In this document: positions 1-8,734 of the stretch, piece after piece | How the letters are laid out: each line of letters starts with the position of its first letter | Numbering within the stretch: position 1 is the first letter of the stretch | Assembly (NCBI RefSeq): GCF_900106995.1 | Contig: NZ_FNOK01000041.1 | Span: forward strand, 1-64,000 | From: Saccharopolyspora shandongensis | GTDB taxonomy: Bacteria > Actinomycetota > Actinomycetes > Mycobacteriales > Pseudonocardiaceae | DNA length: 64,000 bases | Reading direction: 5' to 3' | Position numbers and translations under genes: made by a program | The notes under the pieces: model-generated | Told to the model about the DNA's origin: nothing | Seen by the model: only the letters and a program-made list of their open reading frames with translations | The model's database searches: none

Positions 1-599
1 GCGCGGGCGTCGGCGAAGCGCTTGGAAACCTCGTCCCAGTCGACGACGTTCCACAGGTGCTTGACGTAGTCCGCCTTCACATTGCGGTACTGCAGGTAGT
101 ACGCGTGCTCCCAGATGTCGAACACCAGCAGCGGCGTCGTCGCGATCGACAGGTTCGAGTGGTGATCACGCAGCTGCTGGGTGATCAGCCGCTGACCGAC
201 CGGATCCCACGCCAGCACGCCCCAGCCGTTGCCCTGGATCGTCGTCGACACGGCCTCCAGCTGGGCGCGGAACTTGTCGAACGAACCGAAGTCCTCGTCG
301 ATGGCCGCCGCCAGCTCGCCGGTGGGCTTGTCCCCGCCATTGGGCGAGAGGATCTTCCACCACACCAGGTGCAGCGAGTGCCCCGCCAGGTTGAACGCCA
401 GCGTGGTCTCCAGCCCCACGATGGAGGAGAAGTCACCCTTCTCCCGCGCCTCGGCGATCTTCTCCACCGTGTCGTTGGCGCCCTTGACGTACGCCGCGTG
501 GTGCTTGCTGTGGTGCAACTCGTTGATCTCACCGGCGATCGCCGGCTCCAACGCCGCGTAGTCGTAATCCAACTCCGGCAACACGTACTGCTGCGCCAT
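1..599 (-). CDS. sodA: superoxide dismutase (Fe/Mn family), C-terminus cut by window edge
   Basis: Converts superoxide to oxygen and hydrogen peroxide in the cytoplasm. The minus-strand frame starts at ATG 599-597 after a purine-rich GGATGGGG stretch and runs without a stop off base 1, giving 199 codons. Visible family features are the N-terminal helical hairpin with metal ligand His29 (LHHSKHH), a second ligand His77 in the GHSLH segment, and the C-terminal DIWEHAYY signature carrying the Asp and His ligands. The residue ahead of the second ligand is Gly73, while a His sits in the second-sphere position where Gln often lies, as in other actinobacterial Fe or cambialistic enzymes. Which metal is used cannot be read from sequence. 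Only the last few residues are missing. Confidence 0.95.
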   Translation of the reverse strand, partial: MAQQYVLPELDYDYAALEPAIAGEINELHHSKHHAAYVKGANDTVEKIAEAREKGDFSSIVGLETTLAFNLAGHSLHLVWWKILSPNGGDKPTGELAAAIDEDFGSFDKFRAQLEAVSTTIQGNGWGVLAWDPVGQRLITQQLRDHHSNLSIATTPLLVFDIWEHAYYLQYRNVKADYVKHLWNVVDWDEVSKRFADAR

Positions 600-764
600 T
601 GTCCCCATCCCTTCCGCTGATCTTCTGCGATCGACGAAAGTCTCAAACCTCAAGCGCGCTGAAGGTCAATGACCCGACCGTGGTGTGCTCGATCACGTTT
701 CACCCTGTTCGGCCGATGTTCGGACGACTACTCTCCGCTTCCTGCACGGTTACCCGGAGGCATC

Positions 765-1568
765 ATGTCGGAACACGGCCAGCTCCCGCAGGAGCTCGAC
801 CCGGACCGCCCCAGCGGCGCCCGGGTGTACGACTTCTTCCTGGGTGGCGGCAGCAACTTCGCCGTGGATCGCGAGCTGGGCCGACGCGTGCTGGCGGTGG
901 CCCCGGACATGCGGCTGAGCGTGCTGGCCAACCGCGCCTGCATGCACCGGGTGGTCCGGATGTGCCTGGCCCAGGGTGTGCGGCAGTTCCTCGACGTCGG
1001 CTGCGGCATCTCGTCGATCGGCACTCCGCACGAGCTGGCCCAGCGGCTCGACCCGACCGCGCGGGTGGTCTACGTCGACAGCGAGCCGGTCGCCGTGACG
1101 CACGGCGAACTCGTCCTCGAAGGCAACCCGAACGCCGCCATCGTGCAAGCCGACCTGCGCGACATCGACGAGGTGCTGGCCGCCACCGACGTCCGGCGAC
1201 TGCTCGACCGCAACCAGCCCACGGCGGTGCTGATGTTCGCGGTGCTGCACCACGTTCCCGACCACGACGACCCGTCCGCCCTGGTCCGCGCCTACCTGGA
1301 GTCCTTCGCGCCCGGCTCGTTCGTGGCGCTGACCCACCTGACGGCCGACCACGCGCCGGAGATCATGCGAGCCGTGTTCGACCTGCTGCCGACCGACCTG
1401 CATCCCGGGACGTTGCGCAGCCGAGCCGAGTTGGAGGCCCTGCTGACCGGCCTCGACCTGGTCGATCCGGGCGTGGTGCCGATCGCGCAGTGGCGGCCGG
1501 AGCGGGGCGATCTGGACCTGCAGCCGGCGGTGCCGCTCGGCTACGCCGCCGTGGCTCGGAAGTCGTGA
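765..1568 (+). CDS. SAM-dependent methyltransferase, DUF574 type
   Basis: Predicted cytoplasmic S-adenosylmethionine-dependent methyltransferase of 267 residues from the actinobacterial DUF574 (Methyltransf_19) family. The start is the ATG at 765, preceded by CCGGAGG; the frame stays open upstream but without a better ribosome site. The N-terminus shows the family signature GARVYDFFLGGGSNFAVDRE. A Rossmann core follows, with the SAM loop LDVGCGISSIGTPHE and the acidic strand-2 end VVYVDSEPVA; a later segment VLMFAVLHHVPD resembles motif IV. Members are numerous in streptomycetes and relatives and mostly lack known substrates. The gene stands alone between the dismutase and an acyltransferase, so context does not suggest a substrate. 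Confidence 0.88.
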   Translation: MSEHGQLPQELDPDRPSGARVYDFFLGGGSNFAVDRELGRRVLAVAPDMRLSVLANRACMHRVVRMCLAQGVRQFLDVGCGISSIGTPHELAQRLDPTARVVYVDSEPVAVTHGELVLEGNPNAAIVQADLRDIDEVLAATDVRRLLDRNQPTAVLMFAVLHHVPDHDDPSALVRAYLESFAPGSFVALTHLTADHAPEIMRAVFDLLPTDLHPGTLRSRAELEALLTGLDLVDPGVVPIAQWRPERGDLDLQPAVPLGYAAVARKS

Positions 1569-1656
1569 CCAACCCGACAGCGATCCGACGAACCGGTGCT
1601 CGTCGTGATCAAACCGATCAGAATCCGGTAATAATCAGACAAAACTCCCTGGTACG

Positions 1657-2787
1657 GTGGCGGGCGTGCCCGAGATGACTACTGCGAGAACCCGTCAAAC
1701 CTCGGGCCGGAGCACTCGCAAGATCAGCTGGGACGTGGTGCGCACCGGCTGCGTGGTGCTCGTCATGCTCTACCACTCGACGTTCCTCAGCACCTTCCTG
1801 CACCCCGAGATGACGCCGCGAGACCTCGTCTTCCCCTACCAGGTCGGCGCGAGCCTGCTGCTGGTGATCTCGGCGTACTTCGCCTGCGTGACCATCGGCC
1901 GCGGCTCCGTGCTGCGCTACTGGTGGGGCCGCATCGCGCGGCTGCTGCCGCCGTTCCTCGGCGCGGTGGTGGTGATCTTCGCGGTGATGCGCTGGGCGGC
2001 GATCGAGGGCTGGTTCTACCCGAGCTTCAACGATCTCTGGTGGAACCTGCTGATGCTGTGGAACTGGAAACCGGCGGACTACTGGTTCATCGACGGATCG
2101 CACTGGACGGTCCCGCTGCAGCTGATGGGTTTCACCGCGGCCGCGCTGCTGTTCCGCACCAGGTGGGGGCACGGGCGGCGGATCATCGCGGTGCTGTGGG
2201 CGGCCGTGCTGGTGCCGATCGCGCAGTGGCCGATCCGGGTCGCCGACAAGTCCGAGCTGTACCGCACGATCGTCGACGGCATCGGCGTGCACCGCTGGCA
2301 CCTGTTCGTCGCCGGGGTGGCGATCTGGCTGTGGTCGACGCGGCGCATCCACCTGCTGCACTTCGCGGCGATGCTGGCGGCCTGCATGCTCGGCCAGGCG
2401 CTGCACAACTACAGCGAGACGCCGGAGGGCCTGATCGCCGACTGGGGCTCGACGGTCGCGGTGTGCATCGGCATGGTCGTGGTGGCGCTGACGGCCTTCG
2501 GGCCGGACTGGAACCGGTTCGTCCCGGGCTGGCTGGCCGGCCGGATCACGTGGTTCGCCGGGATCTCCTACGGCGTGTTCCTGGTGCACCAGACCGTCGG
2601 CTACATCGTCCTGAAGAAGCTCGACGAGATCGGCGTCGACCCGCTGCTGCAGACCGCCGCGATGCTGGTCACCGGCACGGCGCTGGGCTGGGCGCTCACC
2701 CGCGTCGTCGAGCGCCCGACGCACAAGTTCCTGATGCGCGTCTACGACTCCCTCGCCGGCCGCCGCACGCGGTCGAGCGAAGCGTGA
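1657..2787 (+). CDS. acyltransferase 3 family membrane protein (OafA/YrhL-like)
   Basis: Integral membrane O-acyltransferase of up to 376 residues. The sequence begins after a short basic tail with DVVRTGCVVLVMLYHS, the usual first helix with its conserved His, and continues through about ten hydrophobic helices to FAGISYGVFLVHQ and the terminal VVERPTHK, both hallmarks of the family. Such enzymes acylate sugars, glycolipids, antibiotics or cell-wall components using cytoplasmic acyl-CoA. The frame can start at GTG 1657 or ATG 1675; neither has a convincing Shine-Dalgarno sequence, so the first six residues are uncertain. It converges on the peptidase gene downstream, and a hairpin lies just past its stop. 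Confidence 0.85.
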   Translation: MAGVPEMTTARTRQTSGRSTRKISWDVVRTGCVVLVMLYHSTFLSTFLHPEMTPRDLVFPYQVGASLLLVISAYFACVTIGRGSVLRYWWGRIARLLPPFLGAVVVIFAVMRWAAIEGWFYPSFNDLWWNLLMLWNWKPADYWFIDGSHWTVPLQLMGFTAAALLFRTRWGHGRRIIAVLWAAVLVPIAQWPIRVADKSELYRTIVDGIGVHRWHLFVAGVAIWLWSTRRIHLLHFAAMLAACMLGQALHNYSETPEGLIADWGSTVAVCIGMVVVALTAFGPDWNRFVPGWLAGRITWFAGISYGVFLVHQTVGYIVLKKLDEIGVDPLLQTAAMLVTGTALGWALTRVVERPTHKFLMRVYDSLAGRRTRSSEA

Positions 2788-2814
2788 GGGGCGCCAACCG
2801 GGCCGGTTAGGCGC
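2787..2814. terminator. hairpin between convergent genes
   Basis: GGGCGCC and GGCGCCC pair exactly around an inner AACCG/CGGTT stem with a single bulged A. The hairpin begins at the stop codon of the acyltransferase and lies just before the stop of the convergent peptidase, so it can serve as terminator for both. No T-tract follows, which is usual in high-GC actinomycetes. Confidence 0.65.
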
Positions 2815-2824
2815 CCGTCTCGCG

Positions 2825-4192
2825 TCAGATCGGGCGTTGCATCGCGGGTTCCGCGTCGAGCGGGGTGAGGACGCGGGCGGGTGCCTGGACGCCGGCCCAG
2901 CGGCGGACCGCCGCTTCCGCCTCGACTCGCTGCTGATCGGGCAGGCCCTCGATCTTGGCCCCGTGGTTGCCGCCCGGCACCAGGTAGCTGTAGGAGTCGG
3001 CGGTGCCCCGGCCGAGTTCGAAGGGTTCCGCGCTCCACGGGTCGCGCTCGCCGTTGACGAACATCAGCTCCGCTCCCCTGCTGCGCACCCACGCGTCGAT
3101 CTGCCGCATCACACCCGGCTCGAAGCGCATCGGGATGTCGCGCGACACCAGGTTGCGGGGCTGGCTGAGCTCGCGGTGGTGCAGCAGGTCGGCGAGCGGC
3201 TCGTCCGAGACGGCGGGCCAGCCGAGCTGGGTGCCCGCCTGGAAGTAGTACGGCGCGTACGGCTCGATGCCCTGGTCCGTGTAGAAGGAGAATTGCACGG
3301 TCTCGTCGAAGAACGCGTAGATCTCGTCGGTGCTCGCGGTGGTCGCCGGGACCTTGCCGCAGTCCTGCTGGCCGCGGTACTGCCAGAACGCGAACGGCGC
3401 GTCGAGCACGACCATCTCCAGGCCCCGGTCGATGTCGCCGATGATCCGGTCGAAGGTCAGCCCCTCGGCGTCGGCGTAGGCGCGGAATTTCGCGACCATC
3501 TCGTCGCGCCGGACCAGCGCCTCGCGCTGCACCGCGAGCAGAGCACCGCGGCAGGCCGGGTCGGTGCCGACCGAGGCCAGGAACTCGTCGTAGCTGTCGC
3601 GGTCGTTGTCGACGTCGTTGGGCGCCACGTAGGCCACCGTCCCCGCCACGTCGTCGGGGTAGAACCGGCGGTGGTAGACGGCCGTCATGCCGCCCTTGCT
3701 GGCGCCGGTGGTCAGCCATTCCCGCTGGTAGACGGACTTCAGCGCGGCGATCACCCGGTGCTGGTCGGTGGCCGCCTGCCAGATGTCCAGGTCGTCCCAG
3801 TCGGCGGGCTCGGGCCGGGACGGGGTGAAGAACCGGTGCTCCAGGTCGACCTGGTTGCCGTCGACCAGCCGCGTCGGCTCGGTGCGGGCGGTCCGGCCCG
3901 GCAGCTCGTACCCGCTCGTGTAGAGCACCGTGGGCCGGTCGAGGTCGCGGTGCAGCAGGGTCAGGCGCTGCTGGAACTGCCCGGCTTCCGGGTGCCGGTG
4001 GTCATCGGGCTGCGTGAAGGTCAGGTCGAACAGCCGGAATCCCGGCTCGGTGGGCCGCTCGCCGACGACGGTCAGCCCGGGCACCGCCGCCAGCCGTTCC
4101 CGAATGTCGTCCGGCGGGGCCGCGCCCACCGGTGCCCCGACGAGCAACATCCCGCACACCACCGCGAAGGTGACCAGACCGCGCCAGTTCAT
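2825..4192 (-). CDS. secreted S37 family (PS-10) tripeptidyl aminopeptidase
   Basis: Exported serine peptidase of 455 residues. The start is ATG 4192-4190, eight bases after a strong AGGAGG. The N-terminus MNWRGLVTFAVVCGMLLVGA is a signal peptide with likely cleavage after GAA near residue 25. The catalytic serine lies in TTGASKGGMT (about Ser165), the family nucleophile elbow, and the C-terminal GGNHGAKIEG supplies the catalytic His; an Asp in NGERDPWS is the likely third member. These features match the Streptomyces PS-10 mycelial tripeptidyl aminopeptidases. Likely role is nutrient or developmental protein turnover outside the cell, an inference from family only. Confidence 0.88.
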   Translation of the reverse strand: MNWRGLVTFAVVCGMLLVGAPVGAAPPDDIRERLAAVPGLTVVGERPTEPGFRLFDLTFTQPDDHRHPEAGQFQQRLTLLHRDLDRPTVLYTSGYELPGRTARTEPTRLVDGNQVDLEHRFFTPSRPEPADWDDLDIWQAATDQHRVIAALKSVYQREWLTTGASKGGMTAVYHRRFYPDDVAGTVAYVAPNDVDNDRDSYDEFLASVGTDPACRGALLAVQREALVRRDEMVAKFRAYADAEGLTFDRIIGDIDRGLEMVVLDAPFAFWQYRGQQDCGKVPATTASTDEIYAFFDETVQFSFYTDQGIEPYAPYYFQAGTQLGWPAVSDEPLADLLHHRELSQPRNLVSRDIPMRFEPGVMRQIDAWVRSRGAELMFVNGERDPWSAEPFELGRGTADSYSYLVPGGNHGAKIEGLPDQQRVEAEAAVRRWAGVQAPARVLTPLDAEPAMQRPI

Positions 4193-4340
4193 TCCGCCTC
4201 CTGCTGGGCCCGAGATCAGGCCGAACCTAGTTCCACCGGGCGGCAGCGGGAAGACCGCGGCGTGTTCTCGCCGTTTCCCGCTGCGCCAGCTGGAATCCTC
4301 GCGGCAGGTGACGAGAACCGCCTCCCGGAAGGAAGAACCG

Positions 4341-4736
4341 ATGCCGAAGGAAGACCTGCCGCCGGACCTGCAGGAGCTGCTGTCGCGCCCGAACCCGGCC
4401 GTGATCGCCACCGTCAACACCGCGGGCGCGCCGGTCTCGGTGGCCACCTGGTACCTCTGGGACGGCGGGAAGGTGCTGGTCAACATGGACGCGGGCCGCG
4501 CGCGGCTGAAGCACCTCCGGGCCGATCCGCGGGTGTCGCTGACGGTGCTGGACGGCGAGAACTGGTACCGGCACATCAGCTTGCGCGGCCGGGTGATCGC
4601 CCTGGAGGACGACCCCGACCTGACCGACATCGACCGGCTGGCCCGGCACTACACCGGCGAGCAGTACCCGGTCCGCGACCGGCCGCGGATCAGCGGCTGG
4701 ATCGAGGTGACCTCCTGGCACAACTGGGGCGGCTGA
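4341..4736 (+). CDS. PPOX-class FMN/F420-dependent oxidoreductase
   Basis: Small split-barrel flavin protein of 131 residues, starting at ATG 4341 after GGAAG. The sequence VIATVNTAGAPVSVATWYLWDGGKVLVNMDAGRARLKHL shows the family pattern in which barrel strands and a basic Arg/Lys cluster bind the cofactor phosphate; DPRVSLTVLD follows. Actinobacterial members of this size are usually F420-dependent reductases (TIGR03618-like). Substrate is unknown. It is divergent from the secreted peptidase with a 148-base gap, and its 3' end faces a double-hairpin repeat. Other F420-type enzymes at 16.1 and 29.2 kb support the presence of that cofactor. Confidence 0.85.
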   Translation: MPKEDLPPDLQELLSRPNPAVIATVNTAGAPVSVATWYLWDGGKVLVNMDAGRARLKHLRADPRVSLTVLDGENWYRHISLRGRVIALEDDPDLTDIDRLARHYTGEQYPVRDRPRISGWIEVTSWHNWGG

Positions 4737-4763
4737 CGGCAGGCCCGCCGCGAGCAGGCAGCG

Positions 4764-4811
4764 GCGAACGGCCTGTTCACCCCGCTAGACGGCGCGAACG
4801 GGCCGTTCGCT
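4764..4811. repeat. small intergenic repeat, family 2, copy A
   Basis: 48 bases holding two short hairpins, GAACGGCCTGTTC and GAACGGGCCGTTC, separated by a CCCGCTAG-containing spacer. An ungapped copy with 37 of 48 identical bases occurs at 13108-13155. Here it lies between two convergent genes and probably acts as a bidirectional terminator. Confidence 0.7.
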
Positions 4812-4822
4812 CCTGCACCCGG

Positions 4823-5773
4823 TCAGGCCGTGGCGGCGGCGTCCGCCTCCTGCGGCACCGGCTCCTCGTCGCGCTGCTTGGGCACGCTCAACTCGCCGGA
4901 CGGCACCTGTCCACTGTGGACCACCTCGGCGACGTAACCGTCCGCCTCCGCGCTCGCCGCGCCGGCCTCCGTCGCCGCCAGGAGCGGCTCCGCCGTCGCC
5001 AGCACCTGCTGCGCAGCCCGGACCCGCTCCGCGACGTCCTGCCGCATCCGCAGCATCGACTCGGCGTACTCGTCCGCCTCGCGCATCCGCCGCTCGGCCT
5101 CGGCGGTCGCTTCGCGGACCCGCCGCTGCGCCTCATCGCGGCTCTTCTGCTCGCGCTCGGCCTGGATGCGCATCGCCTCTTCGCGGCGCGCCGCCATCGA
5201 CACCTCGAAGTCGTACTCGACCTGGGTGCGCCGCTCCTCGGCCTCGGTGTCCAGCCGGCGGCGGCACTGCTCCGCCTCGCGCGCCATCGCCTGGACCTCT
5301 TCACGAGTGCGCGCCAGCATCTCGCCGCGCTGCTGCTCGGACTGGCGGCGCCACTCGTCGGCCTCCGCAACCAGCTTCTCGTAGCGTTCCCGGAGCTCGG
5401 CGGCGGCCTGCTCGGAGCGCGCCCACTCGTGCTCGGACGCGGCCTGCGCGGCGGCGACCACCTCGTTCGCCTCGTCCTGCGCGAGCCGGACCATCCGGCG
5501 TAACCGGTCGGTCAACGCGGCGGCGTCGATCGGCGTGCGCGCCTGCTCGTCGAGCTGCACCTTGAGCGACTCGATCTCGGCTCGCGCCTGGTCCAGCTGC
5601 TTCGACAGGTCGCCGACCTGGCTGAGCGCCGAATCCCGGTCCTCCGTGATGAGCCTGATCTCGTTCTCGGTCTGCTGGATGTAGAACTTCACCTGCGATC
5701 GACGGAACCCGTACCACACAGTGTCGAAATCCGACTTCAGCGGCACCAGTTCGCGGTCTTCGATGTGCCCCAC
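4823..5773 (-). CDS. DivIVA-like coiled-coil cytoskeletal protein (FilP/Scy type)
   Basis: 316-residue protein, almost entirely coiled coil from about residue 30 to 270, rich in Glu, Arg, Ala and Gln with heptad-like spacing. The N-terminus holds a DivIVA-like segment (SDFDTVWYGFRRSQVKFYI). The start is GTG 5773-5771 after GGGGTGAGA. Relatives in streptomycetes are the polar-growth scaffold proteins often labelled cellulose-binding protein, which polymerise at hyphal tips with DivIVA. Expected role is in polar growth or cell shape. The C-terminal 40 residues are acidic and non-helical. Function is inferred from composition and the N-terminal segment only. Confidence 0.75.
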   Translation of the reverse strand: MGHIEDRELVPLKSDFDTVWYGFRRSQVKFYIQQTENEIRLITEDRDSALSQVGDLSKQLDQARAEIESLKVQLDEQARTPIDAAALTDRLRRMVRLAQDEANEVVAAAQAASEHEWARSEQAAAELRERYEKLVAEADEWRRQSEQQRGEMLARTREEVQAMAREAEQCRRRLDTEAEERRTQVEYDFEVSMAARREEAMRIQAEREQKSRDEAQRRVREATAEAERRMREADEYAESMLRMRQDVAERVRAAQQVLATAEPLLAATEAGAASAEADGYVAEVVHSGQVPSGELSVPKQRDEEPVPQEADAAATA

Positions 5774-6040
5774 GGTCTCACCCCGCTCGATTGATCAACT
5801 TTGCTGGGAGCGAGCCACGCCCCGACGCGGCAAGTCCGTTGTACACCCGGAGAACGTCCTCGCGATGTGCTCCGCCGGGCTGAAATCCGGCGGAGAACCG
5901 CGCGAACGCGAGGTGCCACGGATCGCTGCGACCATTGTCGCCCGCAGCGGCGATCGAGATCAACTGCCCGGAATCCGGTGCAATGCAACGGTCATCGGAT
6001 GTTGACCATCCGGTCACCAGGGCGGAATTACCTGCTGGAA

Positions 6041-6613
6041 TCAGGTTTTCGCGCCCGGGCCGAGCACCCGGCGAAATATCGTCTCGATTTCATCTCGGCT
6101 CGGCACCGATTCCCGGACGATGCCTTGCAACAGCAAACCGCAGAACAGAACGGACAATGCACGCCCGGTGGACGGATCGGTGTAGGAGGCGAACAGCTCG
6201 GCCAGCGCGGTGTCCCATTCCTGACTGACGCCGCGCAGCGCCGGCTTGTGCAGCGAGGCGATGTAGAGCTCGTGCTCGACGGCGGTCTGCGCCCGGGCCG
6301 GGCCGAGGTAGTGCAGCACCAGGTCGGTCAGCGCGACAGCGAGATCGCCGCCGCGCTCCAGCAGCCCGGCCCACTGCCGCAGGTGCTCGACGTCGTCCTC
6401 GGCGGCCTGCCGCAACGCGCTGGCCAGCAGGTCGTCTAGCGTCGCGAAGTAGTAGGTGGTCGACCCGAGCGGAACACCCGCTGCTGCTGCGACGGCACGG
6501 TGCGTGAGCTTCTCCACCCCTCGCTCGGCGACGACCGTGATCGCGGCGCGGGCGATGCGCTCGCGGCGGGCCGGGTCCTTGCGGCGGGCGGGCGCGGGCT
6601 GGGTGGTCGACAT
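6041..6613 (-). CDS. TetR family repressor, BetI-like
   Basis: 190-residue TetR regulator starting at ATG 6613-6611 after GGGAGGAA. The N-terminal helix-turn-helix reads ERIARAAITVVAERGVEKLTHRAVAAAAGVPLGSTTYYF, the BetI-like form with LTHRAVA and GSTTYYF. The C-terminal half is the ligand-binding dimer domain, ending in a FCGLLLQGIVRES helix. It is divergent from the betaine-aldehyde dehydrogenase gene, separated by about 440 bases holding paired TGTACA boxes. The layout suggests control of the choline operon, with choline as the plausible inducer as for BetI in other bacteria (inference). Confidence 0.85.
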   Translation of the reverse strand: MSTTQPAPARRKDPARRERIARAAITVVAERGVEKLTHRAVAAAAGVPLGSTTYYFATLDDLLASALRQAAEDDVEHLRQWAGLLERGGDLAVALTDLVLHYLGPARAQTAVEHELYIASLHKPALRGVSQEWDTALAELFASYTDPSTGRALSVLFCGLLLQGIVRESVPSRDEIETIFRRVLGPGAKT

Positions 6614-7055
6614 TCGCTTCGGCGTTCCTCCCGTGAACTCCACAACGGCGTCCAGCGTGCCATGTCGCCCACCCCGCGCGATGCGGTCCAGGTCACCGCT
6701 ACGGCGTTCCGCCTGTTCATCATGCCTTTTTCGATGATTCATCCCTGGGCTGCAACCCCGATGATGTACAGATGTACAGGACCGGTGTTAGGGTCTTCCG
6801 CGGCACTGCGCCGGGACACACGCGTTAACCCGCCACCGAATGGACCGCCAGGAGGTGAATTCCGCAACTCGCGGGTCGATCGGTCCTCATTCGGCGAATA
6901 GCGCGCCGCCCGCGCTTACCGGCGGCGCAATCGACGAACGCGTTTTAGTGTGGCGGAGCGAATCGGATCGCGGCAATGTGCACGCCGGTACCAGAAGTGC
7001 GCAGCGGTGCGGTTCCGGCGCGAAAAGCACAATCGACATCACGGGGAAACGAGCC
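6614..7055. promoter_or_regulatory. divergent control region of choline locus
   Basis: Non-coding gap between the TetR gene and the dehydrogenase gene. Two TGTACA hexamers stand two bases apart at 6765-6778, making a symmetric site of the size bound by TetR dimers. No convincing gene is visible. The region immediately before the dehydrogenase start carries a weak ribosome site (ACGGGGAAACGAGCC). Confidence 0.5.
6765..6778. promoter_or_regulatory. putative BetI-type operator
   Basis: TGTACA-GA-TGTACA, two palindromic hexamers. They sit in the divergent promoter region of the repressor and the choline operon. Operator role is inferred from symmetry and position. Confidence 0.45.
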
Positions 7056-8549
7056 ATGTCGCAAGCAGAGAATTCGACAGCCTCGCTGTTCATCGATGGC
7101 GAGTGGGCGTCGGCCGCCGACGGCCGCACCCGCGAGATCCGCTGCCCCGCCGACGGCTCGCTGGTGGCCACAGTCGCCGAGGCCGGGCCGGCCGACGCCG
7201 AGCGGGCCATCGCCGCCGCACGCCGCGCCTTCGACGACGGCGCCTGGGCGAGCACCTCACCGTGGGAGCGCGGCGACCTGCTGCTGCGGGTCAGCGACAT
7301 CCTGCAGCGCGACAAGGCGGAGTTCGCCCGCGCCGAATCGCTGGACACCGGCAAGCGGCTGGTCGAGAGCGAATTCGACATGGACGACATCACCGCGTGC
7401 TTCCGGTACTTCGGCAAGATCGCCGGCACCGACGCGGGCCACCTCGTCGACACCGGCTCGCCGGACGCGATCAGCCGCGTGCAGTACGAGCCCATCGGCG
7501 TGTGCGGCATGATCACGCCCTGGAACTACCCGCTGCTGCAGGTGGCCTGGAAGGTCGCCCCGGCGATCGCGGCGGGCAACACCTTCGTCCTCAAGCCCAG
7601 CGAGCTCACCCCCAGCACCTCGATCCTGCTGATGCGGGCGCTGACCGAGGCCGGGCTGCCGGCCGGGGTCGGCAACCTCGTGCTGGGCACCGGCGCCGAG
7701 GTCGGCTCGGTGCTGGCCGAGCACCCCGGCGTCGACCTGGTGTCGTTCACCGGCGGCCTGCACACCGGCCGCAAGATCTCGGCCGCCGCGGCGGCGACGG
7801 TGAAGAAGGTAGCGCTGGAACTCGGCGGCAAGAACCCGAACGTCGTGTTCGCCGACGCCGACTTCGAGACCGCGGTGGACTACGCGCTGACCGCGATCTT
7901 CCTGCACTCCGGGCAGGTCTGCTCCGCCGGGGCGCGCCTGATCGTGCAAGACGAACTGCACGACGCGCTGGTGGACGAGATCGTCCGCCGCGCCGAGCTG
8001 ATCCGCATCGGCGGGCCGTTCGACTCCGACGCCGAGACCGGGCCGCTGATCTCCGCCGCGCACCTGAAGAAGGTGGACGACTACGTGGCCAAGTCGGTCT
8101 CCGAAGGCGCCGTGCTGCGCACCGGCGGCCGCCGCCCCGAGGGCGAGCGCTACGCCAACGGTCACTACTACCTGCCGACCGTGCTCGACGAGGTGAAGCA
8201 GGGCAGCTACGCGGTCAACGAGGAGTCCTTCGGCCCGGTGCTGACCGTCGAGCGCTTCACCGACGAGGACGACGCGGTGCGCATCGCCAACGACACCTAC
8301 TACGGCCTGGCCGGCGCGGTGTTCACCGGCGATCCGGGCAAGGCCCAGCGGGTGGCCAACCGGCTGCGGCACGGCACCATCTGGATCAACGACTTCCACC
8401 CCTACCTGCCGCAGGCCGAATGGGGCGGCTTCAAGCAGTCCGGCGTCGGCCGCGAACTCGGCCGCGCCGGCCTCGGCGAGTACCAGGAAGCAAAGCACGT
8501 CTACCAGAATCTGCGGCCCGCGCCCCAGAACTGGTTCTCCGGAGAATAA
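7056..8549 (+). CDS. betB: betaine-aldehyde dehydrogenase (NAD+)
   Basis: Oxidises betaine aldehyde to glycine betaine with NAD+, the second step of the choline route. 497 residues, the usual length for the aldehyde dehydrogenase superfamily. Asn157 (PWNYP) is the oxyanion residue, Glu255 (LELGGKNPN) the general base and Cys289 (SGQVCSAG) the nucleophile; the cofactor loop reads FTGG where many relatives have FTGS. The ATG at 7056 is chosen because homology starts right after it; the open frame continues upstream into non-coding sequence. First gene of the choline locus; tandem hairpins separate it from the permease gene. The choline oxidase downstream supports the substrate call. Confidence 0.92.
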   Translation: MSQAENSTASLFIDGEWASAADGRTREIRCPADGSLVATVAEAGPADAERAIAAARRAFDDGAWASTSPWERGDLLLRVSDILQRDKAEFARAESLDTGKRLVESEFDMDDITACFRYFGKIAGTDAGHLVDTGSPDAISRVQYEPIGVCGMITPWNYPLLQVAWKVAPAIAAGNTFVLKPSELTPSTSILLMRALTEAGLPAGVGNLVLGTGAEVGSVLAEHPGVDLVSFTGGLHTGRKISAAAAATVKKVALELGGKNPNVVFADADFETAVDYALTAIFLHSGQVCSAGARLIVQDELHDALVDEIVRRAELIRIGGPFDSDAETGPLISAAHLKKVDDYVAKSVSEGAVLRTGGRRPEGERYANGHYYLPTVLDEVKQGSYAVNEESFGPVLTVERFTDEDDAVRIANDTYYGLAGAVFTGDPGKAQRVANRLRHGTIWINDFHPYLPQAEWGGFKQSGVGRELGRAGLGEYQEAKHVYQNLRPAPQNWFSGE

Positions 8550-8565
8550 GGAGGAATTCCCTCTC

Positions 8566-8620
8566 CCCGCGGCGGTGACGAGCCACCGCCGCGGGAACGG
8601 CGCGGCCCGTCGGGCCGCGC
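8566..8620 (+). terminator. two tandem hairpins inside the choline locus
   Basis: First hairpin: CCCGCGGCGGTG pairs perfectly with its complement (12 base pairs, 6-base loop, 8566-8595). Second: GCGCGGCCC/GGGCCGCGC (9 base pairs, 3-base loop, 8600-8620) followed by TTT. They lie 17 bases after betB and 115 bases before the permease gene, so they may end or weaken transcription within the locus. Confidence 0.7.
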
Positions 8621-8734
8621 TTTGCTCGAAACCGCCGGCGTAGGCGGTGTTCTTCGCGCGACGCAAAACAACCACCCGATTCGTTCCCCTCCCCGCATCC
8701 CGCGGGCGGGGAGATCGGGAAAGGAGTTCGGGGC

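Noticed and set aside
2837..5503. Long plus-strand open frame of nearly 890 codons
   Set aside because: It runs across the antisense of the S37 peptidase, through the PPOX gene out of frame and across the coiled-coil gene; composition is shadow-like.
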